64,000 nt of DNA from Leptolyngbyaceae cyanobacterium (GCA_036703985.1 DATNQN010000029.1:186001-250000); one strand, 5' to 3'. Shown: positions 8,960-17,776, counted from the first letter of the stretch. The notes: generated from the sequence alone by a model not told the origin. Numbers and translations: made by a program.

Positions 8960-9007
8960 GTAGTGAGGACTAAAGTCCTCGCCTTTGAGGACTGAAGTCC
9001 TCACTAC
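8960..9007. repeat. 48-bp palindromic dispersed repeat, copy 1
   Basis: The outer arms are GTAGTGAGGACT and AGTCCTCACTAC, and each half is itself a small palindrome (AGGACT-aa-AGTCCT and AGGACT-ga-AGTCCT). It lies between the two permease genes. A second copy of the same length (48 bases) and plan lies at 18578-18625 in an unrelated gap. The double-hairpin form is typical of REP/MITE-like elements. Confidence 0.8.
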
Positions 9008-9011
9008 GAAC

Positions 9012-9896
9012 TTAATCTAGTTTTTCTTCTTTAAATAAAGTACGTTGAACTAGCGTTACTGCCATAATTACTGCCGCTAACATTAAGGCTAAAGCAGCAG
9101 CATAACCCATATCCAAACTCTTAAACGCATATTGATAAATTAGCAAAACTACAGTTAAAGTAGAATTATTTGGCCCACCGGAACCAGCGGAAAAAATGTA
9201 AGATTGATCGAATAATTGAAAAGTGCCAATCACTCCCATAACAACGATAAAAAATGTAACGGGTTTCAGCAATGGAAAAGTAATATTAAAAAATTGGTCT
9301 AATTTATTTGCGCCATCAATTTTAGCTGCTTCGTAGAGGCTAGCCGGAATATCTTGCAAAGCCGCCAAGTAAATCACCATGAAAAAAGGTGCTGTTGACC
9401 AAATATTCATAATCATAATTGCTTTTAAAGCTACAGCAGGATCGCCAAGCCAATTGTAAACAGGTAAACCAAACCAAGCTAGTAGATTATTCAATAAACC
9501 GTTTGTATTGTAAATCCACATGAAAATCAGAGTTAATACAGCCGAAGAAGTTACGGTGGGCAGAAAAAAGATAATGCGAAACCAATTTTTACCTTTGATA
9601 TTCCCATTTAGGAGCAATGCCAAAAGCAGTGCCAAGATGGTTTGAATTGGAACGACAATTAGCACGTATTCAGCCGTATTTTGTAAGGCAATCCAAACTC
9701 TTTCATCTTCCCATATCCTGAGAAAGCTTTTAAATCCAATAAAACGATAGTTTAACTCTCCTAAAATACGCACTTTATGAAAAGATAGAAAAACAGAATA
9801 AACAATTGGTAAGATTAGAAATACTCCCATGATAATAATTGTAGGAGCCATAAATAAATAGCCAGCCAAACCTTCTTTCTTTAAAATACTTTTCAT
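9012..9896 (-). CDS. Carbohydrate ABC transporter permease (MalF type)
   Basis: This 294-residue inner-membrane permease has six hydrophobic helices and the EAA loop YEAAKIDGANKLDQFFNITFPLLKP at about 187-211. It would pair with the permease at 8121-8945 to form the channel of a sugar importer and take substrate from the lipoprotein at 9925-11193. It starts 28 bases after the receptor gene ends, so the two are probably co-transcribed. No MsmX/MalK-type ATPase gene lies in the window; such importers often share a remote ATPase. Confidence 0.88.
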   Translation of the reverse strand: MKSILKKEGLAGYLFMAPTIIIMGVFLILPIVYSVFLSFHKVRILGELNYRFIGFKSFLRIWEDERVWIALQNTAEYVLIVVPIQTILALLLALLLNGNIKGKNWFRIIFFLPTVTSSAVLTLIFMWIYNTNGLLNNLLAWFGLPVYNWLGDPAVALKAIMIMNIWSTAPFFMVIYLAALQDIPASLYEAAKIDGANKLDQFFNITFPLLKPVTFFIVVMGVIGTFQLFDQSYIFSAGSGGPNNSTLTVVLLIYQYAFKSLDMGYAAALALMLAAVIMAVTLVQRTLFKEEKLD

Positions 9897-9924
9897 TATT
9901 TTAATTCGCGTCCTTGGAATTTGA

Positions 9925-11193
9925 TTAATTAGCAGCTTTAATTTCTTGATTAGCGGTATTCTGTGCCCTTATCATAGCCTCCCGTAAAGATTGCTGTCCG
10001 ATTAATGCACTAATAAATTGATTGTTAAAATTGGTAAAAATTATTGGTAAGTTTTCTCCAGCTTGCCAAATAGTTGCATAGTCAGCACCTCTTACAAATG
10101 GCTGATCAAGAGAATTATTTTCCAATCCCAAATCTGCTAAAACAGATTTACGGCTAGGTAAAACTAAACCTTCTTTTGCCCAAGCTTTCATTCCCTCTTT
10201 TCCAGTTAAGTAAGAAATTAGTTGCCATGCTGCATCTTTATGTTTAGATTTTTTGTTCATCACATAAGCAACTGTATAAGCCATCGTTCCTTTTTTGCCA
10301 TTAACTTTGGGAATTTCTGCCGTTGCAAAGTCAATTTGTGGAAATGTATCTTTTAAATATGGGATTGCCCAATTACCTTCAATTACCATTGCCACTTTTC
10401 CTCTGCCAAACATATCGCTTCCGGAACTAGCGCCAACATCGGAAGGCTGAACGGCTGTGCGATCGCGTCTATACTGATTTACAATCAACTCCAATCCTTT
10501 TAGACTTTGCGGGCTAGCAAAAGCGGCATATCCTTGTCGATCGATTATTTTTCCTCCATAAGCTTTAATCATAAAATATTGTCTAGCTAGTTCCGGAGAA
10601 ATGCCGAAACCATATCGGTCAATTCTGTTATCTTGATTAGTATCTATAGTGAGTTTTTGGGAGTAACTTTGCAATTCTTGCCAAGTTTTGGGAGGCTGAT
10701 TTATTCCAGCAGACTGAAAATATTTTTTATTATAAAAAAGGACAAGTGTAGAGAAATCTTTCGGTAATCCGTAAATTTTTCCGCCATCGCGAAAAGCATT
10801 CAGCATCGTAGGCAGAAAATCATTAAGATCGAACTCTGGTGTAATATAACGATCTAGGGGTTCCAGTACCTCATTTTTCATCAATAAAGGCGCTTCAAAC
10901 GCATCTAAATAAAATACATCTGGTGCAGATTCACCAATGAGCCTGGTTTTGATGACATCCATGTACTGATCGTTAATTACTTCATATTTGACTTCGATAC
11001 CTGGATGTTCGGATTCAAAATTTTTCAATACTTCTCTTAATAGTTGTTGTTCGCTTGTATTACTTTGCCAACCGCTGAGTCTGATGGTAATTTTTTCTTG
11101 CTCTTGAGCGGATGTGCAACTGGTGATGGCTGCAATAATTAGTAATAAAACAACAAATTTAATTAGTATTTTTTTTAGTACTTTAATATCCAT
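9925..11193 (-). CDS. Sugar ABC transporter substrate-binding lipoprotein
   Basis: This 422-residue family 1 extracellular solute-binding protein begins with a hydrophobic signal and an ITSC lipobox (Cys26), so it is a lipoprotein on the periplasmic side. It carries typical family segments: a PDVFYLD stretch, GGKIYGLPKDFSTLVLFYNK near residues 138-157, and GRGKVAMVIEGNWA near 264-277. It heads the receptor-permease-permease unit on the reverse strand. GgtB-like, trehalose or other oligosaccharide specificity is possible, but the substrate is not shown by the sequence. Confidence 0.87.
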   Translation of the reverse strand: MDIKVLKKILIKFVVLLLIIAAITSCTSAQEQEKITIRLSGWQSNTSEQQLLREVLKNFESEHPGIEVKYEVINDQYMDVIKTRLIGESAPDVFYLDAFEAPLLMKNEVLEPLDRYITPEFDLNDFLPTMLNAFRDGGKIYGLPKDFSTLVLFYNKKYFQSAGINQPPKTWQELQSYSQKLTIDTNQDNRIDRYGFGISPELARQYFMIKAYGGKIIDRQGYAAFASPQSLKGLELIVNQYRRDRTAVQPSDVGASSGSDMFGRGKVAMVIEGNWAIPYLKDTFPQIDFATAEIPKVNGKKGTMAYTVAYVMNKKSKHKDAAWQLISYLTGKEGMKAWAKEGLVLPSRKSVLADLGLENNSLDQPFVRGADYATIWQAGENLPIIFTNFNNQFISALIGQQSLREAMIRAQNTANQEIKAAN

Positions 11194-11486
11194 TTACCAT
11201 GAGGGTAAGAAACCTAACTTCCCACCATCATAAATTAAGCTTTCGTGCTAAATATCCGTATTTACCTCAGTTTTATATCAATAATGTTAACTGCTCGATC
11301 GCATTTCATTTTCCCTGACTATCAACCAATTTCAGAGAATATGAGCTAATGCGATCGAGCAGCCTTACTAGGTATATATTCCCAGTAGCTACAGTTTCGC
11401 CGCCAACCTGCATGGAAACCAAAAAATCGATCGAACATGAAAGAACTAATCCTTGCAAGTATTAAGACGAAATAGTGAGAAATTCC
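11194..11486. other. Gap upstream of the sugar receptor gene
   Basis: In 293 bases I see no gene. The inverted pair TGCTCGATCGCAT (about 11291-11303) and ATGCGATCGAGCA (about 11350-11362) forms a 13-bp stem around ~46 bases. It could be a structured leader of the reverse-strand importer unit or a palindromic repeat. Confidence 0.5.
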
Positions 11487-11678
11487 TTACCGCCTATAAT
11501 CAATCACATTGCGTGCTACTCTTTCAGCAGCGTCAGCAGTTTCGTAAGGCAATTCCATTCCGAAAATTTCTCCTGCTGGATTAGTTACCCGAAATTGCCA
11601 ACCAGTTGAGTTGGTATGGAAAACTAGCAACAGGTGATCTTGAAAGATGGTGATCTGGTGGATTCGTATTGGGGGCAT
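11487..11678 (-). CDS. Small conserved hypothetical protein (63 aa)
   Basis: The protein starts MPPIRIHQITIFQDHLLLVF and ends AADAAERVARNVIDYRR. It has no signal peptide or membrane helix. The alternating hydrophobic pattern, then TGWQFRVTNPAGEIFG and a C-terminal helix, suggests a small beta-strand plus helix fold, like many short cyanobacterial proteins of unknown function. It stands alone, divergent from the methyltransferase gene. Codon use looks normal for the window. I do not recognise a function. Confidence 0.65.
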   Translation of the reverse strand: MPPIRIHQITIFQDHLLLVFHTNSTGWQFRVTNPAGEIFGMELPYETADAAERVARNVIDYRR

Positions 11679-11815
11679 GGTAAGTTTAATAAAGTTTTAA
11701 GATTTCTAAAATTTTAACTTATTTTAAGATTTATGGATATATTTATTTGGTAAGTAATGATACTGAATTTTATTTAAATTTAGAGTATTTTTACGTAAAA
11801 AAATCCGAACTTGGT

Positions 11816-12487
11816 ATGACTCCGAATTATCTTTACCACCGCTTTGACTCATTTGCCACTGAATATGATTTCATGGCAACTTTATTGCACAAACAAGACT
11901 TTTTTTTAAGAAATTTATCAACTTGTAGAAATGCTGCTCTCGATATTGGGTGCGGTTCGGGTATTTTAGCGTTTGAATTAAGTAAATCTTACGATTCAGT
12001 TGTTGGTGTTGATATTAGTGAAGAAATGTTAGTTATTGCTCAAACTAAACGAGCTTTTCCTAATGTTGAATATCTCTACATGGATGCTAATCATTTAGAA
12101 TTAAATAAGAAATTTGATTTAATTACTAGTTCCACAACTTTCCACCATCTAGAAAACTTACCTGCTACTCTCCAAACTCTCAAACAATTACTCAATCCAG
12201 GTGGCAAAATAGTTTTGCGAGATAATGTTTCCGAAGTGCAAACACCAGGTACGATCGTCTATATAATAGGTGCGTTGCAAGACTTTTTACCAGATTGCTT
12301 AAAATATGGTTTTTTCAAAGCAATCAGATTATTCAAATTTCGTATATCTAAACCTTGGTTGCGGCATTTAGCATCGGATAAATATCTGTCAGAACAGCAA
12401 TTTAAAGAAATTTATGGTAATGCTTTTCCTAATTGTTCGTTTATTAAAATGGGTTGCTTTATGGGAGTAATTTGGGAAAATAGATGA
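11816..12487 (+). CDS. Class I SAM-dependent methyltransferase
   Basis: A Rossmann-type methyltransferase with motif I ALDIGCGSGIL, an acidic VVGVDISEEML, and a motif IV region LITSSTTFHHLEN, then LLNPGGKIVLRDN. The ATG at 11816 (MTPNYLYHRFD) gives 223 residues; a TTG at 11747 would add 23 residues with no ribosome binding site, so the ATG is preferred. This looks like a UbiE/methyltransf_11-type small-molecule methyltransferase; the substrate is unknown. It stands between two genes on the opposite strand with no obvious functional partner. Confidence 0.83.
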   Translation: MTPNYLYHRFDSFATEYDFMATLLHKQDFFLRNLSTCRNAALDIGCGSGILAFELSKSYDSVVGVDISEEMLVIAQTKRAFPNVEYLYMDANHLELNKKFDLITSSTTFHHLENLPATLQTLKQLLNPGGKIVLRDNVSEVQTPGTIVYIIGALQDFLPDCLKYGFFKAIRLFKFRISKPWLRHLASDKYLSEQQFKEIYGNAFPNCSFIKMGCFMGVIWENR

Positions 12488-12491
12488 GAAA

Positions 12492-13070
12492 CTATGCCCA
12501 GACGATTTGCATATTCAAGACAAAACCTGGTAAAACATCTTCTCCTGATAATTCTGATGGAGAATCTAACACCTCTACAGGTTTTCCTTGGCGATAAATT
12601 TCCACGCGACGAGTTTTTGGATTAATCAACCAACCCAGTTGTACTTGATTATCCATATATTCTCGCATTTTAGCTTGAATTTCGGATAAAGTATCGGTTG
12701 GTGACATCAATTCCAACACGAAATCAGGCGCAATAGGGGGAAATTTTTGTTTTTGTTCTGGCGTAAGTGCATCCCATCTTTCTTGTTTTATCCACGCTAC
12801 ATCAGGGGAACGATCTGCACCATTAGGGAGTTTGAAACAAGTAGAAGAATCAAAGCAAACGCCTAGTTTAGTTTTTCGGTTCCAAATTACAAAATCTGCC
12901 GTAGTTTCAGCGTTACTTTTTCCAGTCTCTCCCCCTGTCGGTGGCATGATAATGATTTCTCCTTGGGCGTTTCGTTCAAATTTTACATCGGGATTTGTTC
13001 GACAAAGCTGATAAAATTGCTCGTCGGTTAGTTGGATAATTGAATTGAAATTTACGGTGACGGCAGTCAT
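12492..13070 (-). CDS. Uma2 family (DUF820) restriction-endonuclease-fold protein
   Basis: This 192-residue protein has the Uma2 pattern: a GEIIIMPPTGGETG turn, RSPDVAWI, then APDFVLELMSPTD and KMREYMDNQVQLGWLINPKTRRVEIYR. Uma2 proteins share a PD-(D/E)XK nuclease fold and are present in dozens of copies in many cyanobacteria; their role is unproven. The usual Glu-X-Lys of the active site reads ELM here, without the Lys, whereas the second family member at 29516-30130 has EIK. It lies convergent to the methyltransferase, five bases away. Confidence 0.88.
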   Translation of the reverse strand: MTAVTVNFNSIIQLTDEQFYQLCRTNPDVKFERNAQGEIIIMPPTGGETGKSNAETTADFVIWNRKTKLGVCFDSSTCFKLPNGADRSPDVAWIKQERWDALTPEQKQKFPPIAPDFVLELMSPTDTLSEIQAKMREYMDNQVQLGWLINPKTRRVEIYRQGKPVEVLDSPSELSGEDVLPGFVLNMQIVWA

Positions 13071-13140
13071 ATTTAGGAGAGGGGAATAGGGGGAGATGAT
13101 TTGTGGTTTACTGGTTATGCGATCGCACTTTTTACTTCAC

Positions 13141-14181
13141 TTACAATCTAGCAGCAGAAATCGCTGCCCCAATTAATCCTACTTGGGGATTTAACACCAG
13201 ATGCAATGGCATTTTTTCCAGTAAAGTACTCATGCGACCTTTTGTAACAAAATTGTGGAGAAAACTACCTTCCGTCATCAAAGGTAAAATTTTAGCCGCG
13301 ATTCCACCAGCAACATAAATACCGCCATAAGGTAATAGTTTGAGGGCAAGATTACCAACTTCTGCACCGTAAGCATCTACAAATATTTGCATAGTTTGTT
13401 CGCTAAGACGATCGCGTTTTTCCAAAGCAGCCCGTGCAATAGCCGCCGCAGGATCGACTGTACGTTCTCCTTGTCCAGCTTGTTGTTCCCAAGTCCTGAC
13501 TATTGGGGCGATTTCTGGTGACTCACTACCAAAATTTTTATCTCGCAAAAACTGATAAATTGAGACAATTCCCATTCCCGAAACCACTCGCTCAACGGAA
13601 ATGCGCTGAATGCTATGCTTATCTAACAAATATTTCAACAATTGAAATTCTAACTCCGTGCGAGGCGCAAAATCCGAGTGTCCGCCTTCCGATCCAAAAA
13701 CTTGATAACTATCACCTTGACGAATTAAAAATCCTTGTCCTAAACCAGTTCCCGCACCAATTACAGCAATGGGTGCATTTCTATCAGGTTTACCTAATTG
13801 CAAAGTGTGCAAATCTGATGGAAGTAATCCCAAAATGCCATAACCGACGGCAGCAAAATCATTAATTAAAGTAACTCGTGCAATCCCTAATTCTTCTTCT
13901 AGACGTTTTGCATCTAGTGACCAAACTAAGTTAGTTAATTTTGCAGTATTGTTAACTATGGGGCCTGCGATCGCAAAACAAGCCTTTTCTGGTATCGGTT
14001 TGTAGCCCAAATGTTCCGCTGCTGAGTGCAAAAACTCCTGCACGATCGGCACTAAATCAGGGAAACTCGCACTAGTGTAAGTCGCCTCATCCAAACTATA
14101 CATTGCTCCTTCTGCTGGTAACTCCACCAATCGCAGAATAGTTTTAGTCCCGCCGATATCTCCTGCCAGTAATAATGTCAT
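13141..14181 (-). CDS. glk: Glucokinase
   Basis: This 346-residue protein is a bacterial glucokinase of the ROK-unrelated Glk family. The phosphate-binding DIGGTKT is at 8-14, followed by FAIAGPIVNN, the sugar-binding LINDFAAVGYGI and a second phosphate motif AVIGAGTGLGQ; GSEGGHSDFAPR carries substrate-binding residues. It phosphorylates glucose to glucose-6-phosphate in the cytoplasm, feeding glycolysis and the oxidative pentose phosphate pathway. It sits alone on the reverse strand. The length is typical for cyanobacterial Glk. Confidence 0.94.
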   Translation of the reverse strand: MTLLLAGDIGGTKTILRLVELPAEGAMYSLDEATYTSASFPDLVPIVQEFLHSAAEHLGYKPIPEKACFAIAGPIVNNTAKLTNLVWSLDAKRLEEELGIARVTLINDFAAVGYGILGLLPSDLHTLQLGKPDRNAPIAVIGAGTGLGQGFLIRQGDSYQVFGSEGGHSDFAPRTELEFQLLKYLLDKHSIQRISVERVVSGMGIVSIYQFLRDKNFGSESPEIAPIVRTWEQQAGQGERTVDPAAAIARAALEKRDRLSEQTMQIFVDAYGAEVGNLALKLLPYGGIYVAGGIAAKILPLMTEGSFLHNFVTKGRMSTLLEKMPLHLVLNPQVGLIGAAISAARL

Positions 14182-14337
14182 AAGCTTCTTAACTGAATAA
14201 CTTCTTGATGAGGTTTGGGAGGTATTTCTCTCTTTGATTACTCAATTAATCCTAAAATCTTCTACTTGTCATTGAGATCCCCTGTCAGAAAGAAGTAATC
14301 TCGCCCACTTAATGTTTCACCTCCTCACTCACCTAGA

Positions 14338-14985
14338 TTAATGGAAACGAATCACCTTCTCGCTTTCCGTCAAGTGGGAAGTATCGCCGTTGAGTTCCAT
14401 CACCCATCCATTTTCGTAAAGGACGATTTTCACCAAACAGCATAAAGCCGCATTCACTTCCGGTTCTATGGTGAGATCCAATATTCCCATCGTCATCCCG
14501 ATCACCGATGCCCCATGTCCCACCAGCAGGATGTTTTCCGCATACTCAGCAGCAAGGCGTTTGGCAGTTTCGCCAGATCTTTTGAGTGCTTGTTCTCCCG
14601 TTTCCGGATATTGGGCCGCCACTCCTCTGGGTGTGTGAGTAAGATCTACTCTGGGATATAGTTCGTGCAGTTGTTCCCAAGAAAGTTTTTCAGGCGCTGA
14701 GTGCATCCACACCGGATTGAGCCACTCACTTAACCCTGGTTCAATTTTAATAGGCAAATCTAACGCTTCTGCCACTTGGTTAGCAGTTTGCACCGTCCGC
14801 AAAAATGGCGATGCAAAAATATGGGTGATATTTTCTCCCTTCAAGCGTTGTCCCAGCTGCATCGCTTGAATCACCCCATCATCGGAAAGGGGAGGATCGT
14901 AAGGACGTTCGGCGGTGAGAAACCAGTCGGGGTTTACGAAGTCGAGGCGGTTACCGTGTCGGGCGATCCAAACTGTTTGAGGCAT
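14338..14985 (-). CDS. Histidine phosphatase family protein (phosphoglycerate-mutase-like)
   Basis: This 215-residue protein opens with the catalytic RHG motif (WIARHGNRLD, Arg9-His10-Gly11) and has the second catalytic His in LLVGHGASVIG near residue 157. Between them, SDDGVIQAMQLGQRL and FASPFLRTVQTANQVAEAL are typical of the branch. The length is short, like SixA, Sts or eukaryotic UBASH3-type phosphatases, so it is probably a small-molecule or protein phosphatase and not a glycolytic mutase. It stands alone on the reverse strand; the substrate is unknown. Confidence 0.88.
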   Translation of the reverse strand: MPQTVWIARHGNRLDFVNPDWFLTAERPYDPPLSDDGVIQAMQLGQRLKGENITHIFASPFLRTVQTANQVAEALDLPIKIEPGLSEWLNPVWMHSAPEKLSWEQLHELYPRVDLTHTPRGVAAQYPETGEQALKRSGETAKRLAAEYAENILLVGHGASVIGMTMGILDLTIEPEVNAALCCLVKIVLYENGWVMELNGDTSHLTESEKVIRFH

Positions 14986-15063
14986 AATCGGATTTTTAGA
15001 TTTTAGATTTACGATTTTAGATTATTTTAGTTGGCGATCGACTGGGTTTCTGATTTTGCTTCG

Positions 15064-15330
15064 CTAATCCGCCTTTTCAATATCTTCTTCGATCGCATCC
15101 AATAACTGACGCGGCGTTAAGATTGGTACTCCCTCAACTTCCCGGTATTCGATGCCCTTTTTCTTTAATAATTCTTTGAATTCTGCCCTACTTTGTTTTG
15201 GTGTTTGCGGCGGTGGATTTAGTTTAACTTCTTCCGTTACTGATTTGACGATCGCATCTATTAATTCCAAACGTTCAACCACCGATAATTCATTAGATGC
15301 TTTTTTGATATCTTGCCAACTCAGGGACAT
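15064..15330 (-). CDS. Antitoxin-like small protein (88 aa), paralogue of the upstream antitoxin
   Basis: The N-terminus SNELSVVERLELIDAIVKSV matches the pattern of the protein at 15798-16028 (YKLSVSDRLTLIESISRTL), so the two are paralogues. A proline-rich linker (NPPPQTPKQ) and an acidic/helical tail follow. It lies 27 bases downstream of the PIN gene, in the same orientation and probably the same transcript. Proteins with this N-terminal helix commonly accompany PIN or RelE toxins in cyanobacteria. As the last gene it may be a second antitoxin or a relic of an adjacent module. Confidence 0.65.
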   Translation of the reverse strand: MSLSWQDIKKASNELSVVERLELIDAIVKSVTEEVKLNPPPQTPKQSRAEFKELLKKKGIEYREVEGVPILTPRQLLDAIEEDIEKAD

Positions 15331-15357
15331 AGCTTTAACTCCTTTGGATTGTTTTAT

Positions 15358-15798
15358 TCAATTATCGCCCTTATTTTTATTTTCTTCGGCTAGAAGCTGC
15401 AAAAACTCGCTTGGTGAAAATATCGGCAAGTTAGCACCTGCAAAATCTTGGCGATCGCGAGTGATAATTCCATACAGATTTTCATCCATCGCACAAGCCA
15501 CCTGTACTGCATCTTCAAAATCTGTCAAGTTAGCTGATAACGCTATTTCTAAAATATTGCGATCGACCGTACACACTTCCATCACTGATAGAATTTCGGA
15601 AATATCCTGCTTTGCCATTTCGACCCCCTTACTCTTTCTAGTAATATAGAAAATATTGGTAAGAGTTGTGGCACTCACGTAACCCTGAATTTCTCCATTT
15701 TTGATAATTTGCCATAAAACTTCAGCTTCAGTTACAAAAGGCTGCCGTTGTAGCAAAAAATCCAAAACAATGTTCGTGTCTAGTAATACCCGCCGCAT
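15358..15798 (-). CDS. PIN-domain protein, probable VapC-type toxin
   Basis: This 146-residue PIN domain shows the acidic metal-binding set expected of a ribonuclease: Asp7 in LLDTNIVLDFLL, the Glu/Asp cluster TDFEDAVQ (residues 92-98) and Asp115 in IITRDRQDF. VapC toxins cut specific RNAs. Its ATG overlaps the stop codon of the antitoxin-like gene by one base (TAATG), the classic sign of translational coupling in a toxin-antitoxin pair. The RNA target is unknown. Confidence 0.85.
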   Translation of the reverse strand: MRRVLLDTNIVLDFLLQRQPFVTEAEVLWQIIKNGEIQGYVSATTLTNIFYITRKSKGVEMAKQDISEILSVMEVCTVDRNILEIALSANLTDFEDAVQVACAMDENLYGIITRDRQDFAGANLPIFSPSEFLQLLAEENKNKGDN

Positions 15799-16028
15799 TA
15801 GAGATATTTCTCCTCACGGCGTTGTTGTAACATAGCCTCAACTTCTTCATCAGTTGGAGGTGGCGCATCTGTTTTCAGGCAACCTTTTAGCTTTTCTAAT
15901 ACTCCTTCTGGTAGTTGTTTGGGCGCTCTCAATTCACTACTTAGTGTACGAGAGATTGATTCTATTAAGGTTAAGCGATCGCTCACCGATAATTTGTACG
16001 CTTCGTTTTTTAATTGTTGTAAGTTCAT
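15798..16028 (-). CDS. Antitoxin-like small protein (76 aa) of the PIN toxin
   Basis: This short, charged, helical protein starts MNLQQLKNEAYKLSVSDRLTLIESI and ends DEEVEAMLQQRREEKYL. It lies immediately upstream of the PIN-domain gene with a one-base overlap, the usual antitoxin position. Its N-terminal helix repeats in the protein at 15064-15330. The DNA-binding or toxin-binding parts cannot be assigned from sequence alone, but the gene order and size fit an antitoxin well. Confidence 0.75.
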   Translation of the reverse strand: MNLQQLKNEAYKLSVSDRLTLIESISRTLSSELRAPKQLPEGVLEKLKGCLKTDAPPPTDEEVEAMLQQRREEKYL

Positions 16029-16052
16029 AGGTTTTTAATGTCTCTTTTTTAT

Positions 16053-17225
16053 TTATTTTATCCTTGAAATCCATTTTTTCAAAGCTAAATCTAATAAATA
16101 CTCTAACGAGTAATAAGGTGATCGAGCAGTTTCATACTTCAATCCGTCAAATAGTTCTAATAACTTTATATCTTCCCATTTTACGGGTAGTGATTTATTA
16201 ATATTTCTCCTAATTTTATCTATATGACCTAAATAATTATAAATTAATTTGTAATTCATGGGCATTGCAAATACTTTGGGTAAATCTAACTCTATATAAC
16301 CATGTGCGTGCAAACATACCATTACATCTGACTTAGAAACTTGTTGCATTTTCTCTATAAAATTTGCCATCGATTTTTTATGCGAGGTTACTTTCGCTCC
16401 AATGCCTGTTGATACGTAACCTTCCAACAATGCTAAATCACCCCAATCTGTCCAAATTCTGGCTCTACCAACTTTTTCACCAGTGAGATTTTTCAGAGGT
16501 AACCACAAAAATAAAATTATATTACCTTTACTATCGACGCAAATTTCGGCGCATAATTTATTTGTTTTTCCATTAACGTTTCCATATTTAACAGCACCAA
16601 GGCTAGAAATTTCTTCTATACGCTTATCAAAACTAAGAATTTTTTGCCTAATCTTCATAATCCCTTTTTTTTGAAGAGGATCGCACTTATTCAGTAGTTT
16701 TTGAAGCGCTTTTGGCGGTGGGGGTATATTCTCATTACTTTCTCTTTCTTGATATGGAATTTCTAATCGCCTAATTTCCTCACTATCCACATCTTTCAAC
16801 TGCAAATAAAACTTTTCCCCATCTACCAAAATGCCAAACTGCAAAAATTCAACATTCAGATGAGAATACTTCCGATCTGTAAAATTATCCCGATGAAAAC
16901 CAGGCGTAACAGCAATTAAACGAATCGGTTGTTCGTAATCCACCTGTTCCCCAAAAGGTTTCTCCTCTTGCAAAGCATGATAATAACGAGTTAGCTGCTG
17001 TACCACATATCGATCTTCAACATTTTTTAATTCAACTACCACTAACTGATTACTTTCAGCCAGTGCTAAGATATCACATCTTTGTTCATCGATAATATAT
17101 TGTCGCTTCAGAGGAATTAAGCCAAATAGTTGTGGCAAATTAGCCCAAACAAAATCTTCTAAAGCCTCTTCACCTTCAAACTGCCAACCCGATCCCGTTT
17201 GTTTTAAATTGATAACATTTAACAT
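16053..17225 (-). CDS. PD-(D/E)XK nuclease-like protein with unknown C-terminal domain
   Basis: The first ~95 of 390 residues look like a NucS/RecB-type nuclease domain. Glu20-Glu23 comes first, then Asp51 in RCDILALA, the Glu65-Leu-Lys67 (VVVELKN) core and a motif-III-like QLTRY (77-81). The middle, to ~residue 160, resembles DUF91-type regions. Residues ~170-390, with a charged linker, are not recognised. The gene ends 25 bases before the antitoxin-like gene and shares its strand, so nuclease, antitoxin, PIN toxin and second antitoxin may form one transcript. NucS enzymes cut mismatched or branched DNA; whether this protein does is unknown. Confidence 0.65.
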   Translation of the reverse strand: MLNVINLKQTGSGWQFEGEEALEDFVWANLPQLFGLIPLKRQYIIDEQRCDILALAESNQLVVVELKNVEDRYVVQQLTRYYHALQEEKPFGEQVDYEQPIRLIAVTPGFHRDNFTDRKYSHLNVEFLQFGILVDGEKFYLQLKDVDSEEIRRLEIPYQERESNENIPPPPKALQKLLNKCDPLQKKGIMKIRQKILSFDKRIEEISSLGAVKYGNVNGKTNKLCAEICVDSKGNIILFLWLPLKNLTGEKVGRARIWTDWGDLALLEGYVSTGIGAKVTSHKKSMANFIEKMQQVSKSDVMVCLHAHGYIELDLPKVFAMPMNYKLIYNYLGHIDKIRRNINKSLPVKWEDIKLLELFDGLKYETARSPYYSLEYLLDLALKKWISRIK

Positions 17226-17410
17226 TGTAGCCCTACATTACAAAATCCCTATCTCTAATATTCCCACGGGAAGATGGCATTTAACTAATGGCTAAACATC
17301 ACCAATTGATAAGTTTTCTGTATTTCTACCGCTACCCATTCGGTACTAGCTTTTCTATAATTTTATTACAGTAGTTAGTTAAGATAGCTCCACGTAAAAA
17401 GGTAAAGCAA

Positions 17411-17776
17411 ATGCAAATTACAGATAGCGATCGCGTTGCCATCCGCTGTATGATCGAAAGCCAACTGCAAGCATTTCAAAATGACGACGCAGAGGCGGCA
17501 TTCGAGTTTGCTAGTCCGGGAATTCAGGCGACATTCAAAACCCCGGACAATTTCATGCAGATGGTGAGGACGTATTACCCAGCAGTATATCGTCCTCGAT
17601 CGGTAGTATTTGACGATATCGCGATCGTCAATGGAGAATTAGGTCAGCCAGTCCTATTACTCGATCCCAACGGAGTTCCCCTCCGAGCACTTTATTTAAT
17701 GGAACAACAACGAGATGGAAGTTGGCGAATTAACGGCTGTTACCTGATCCCCATCGAAGAAGAAGCCAGCAAATAA
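17411..17776 (+). CDS. DUF4864 domain-containing protein
   Basis: This 121-residue protein runs from MQITDSDRVAIRCMIESQLQAF to QRDGSWRINGCYLIP and fits the DUF4864 family, a compact NTF2-like alpha plus beta fold. The helix carrying FQNDDAEAAFEFASPGIQATF is typical. No signal peptide is visible in this version, although relatives are often exported. The function is unknown. It is a single gene between two reverse-strand genes and ends three bases before the convergent methyltransferase-like gene. Confidence 0.78.
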   Translation: MQITDSDRVAIRCMIESQLQAFQNDDAEAAFEFASPGIQATFKTPDNFMQMVRTYYPAVYRPRSVVFDDIAIVNGELGQPVLLLDPNGVPLRALYLMEQQRDGSWRINGCYLIPIEEEASK

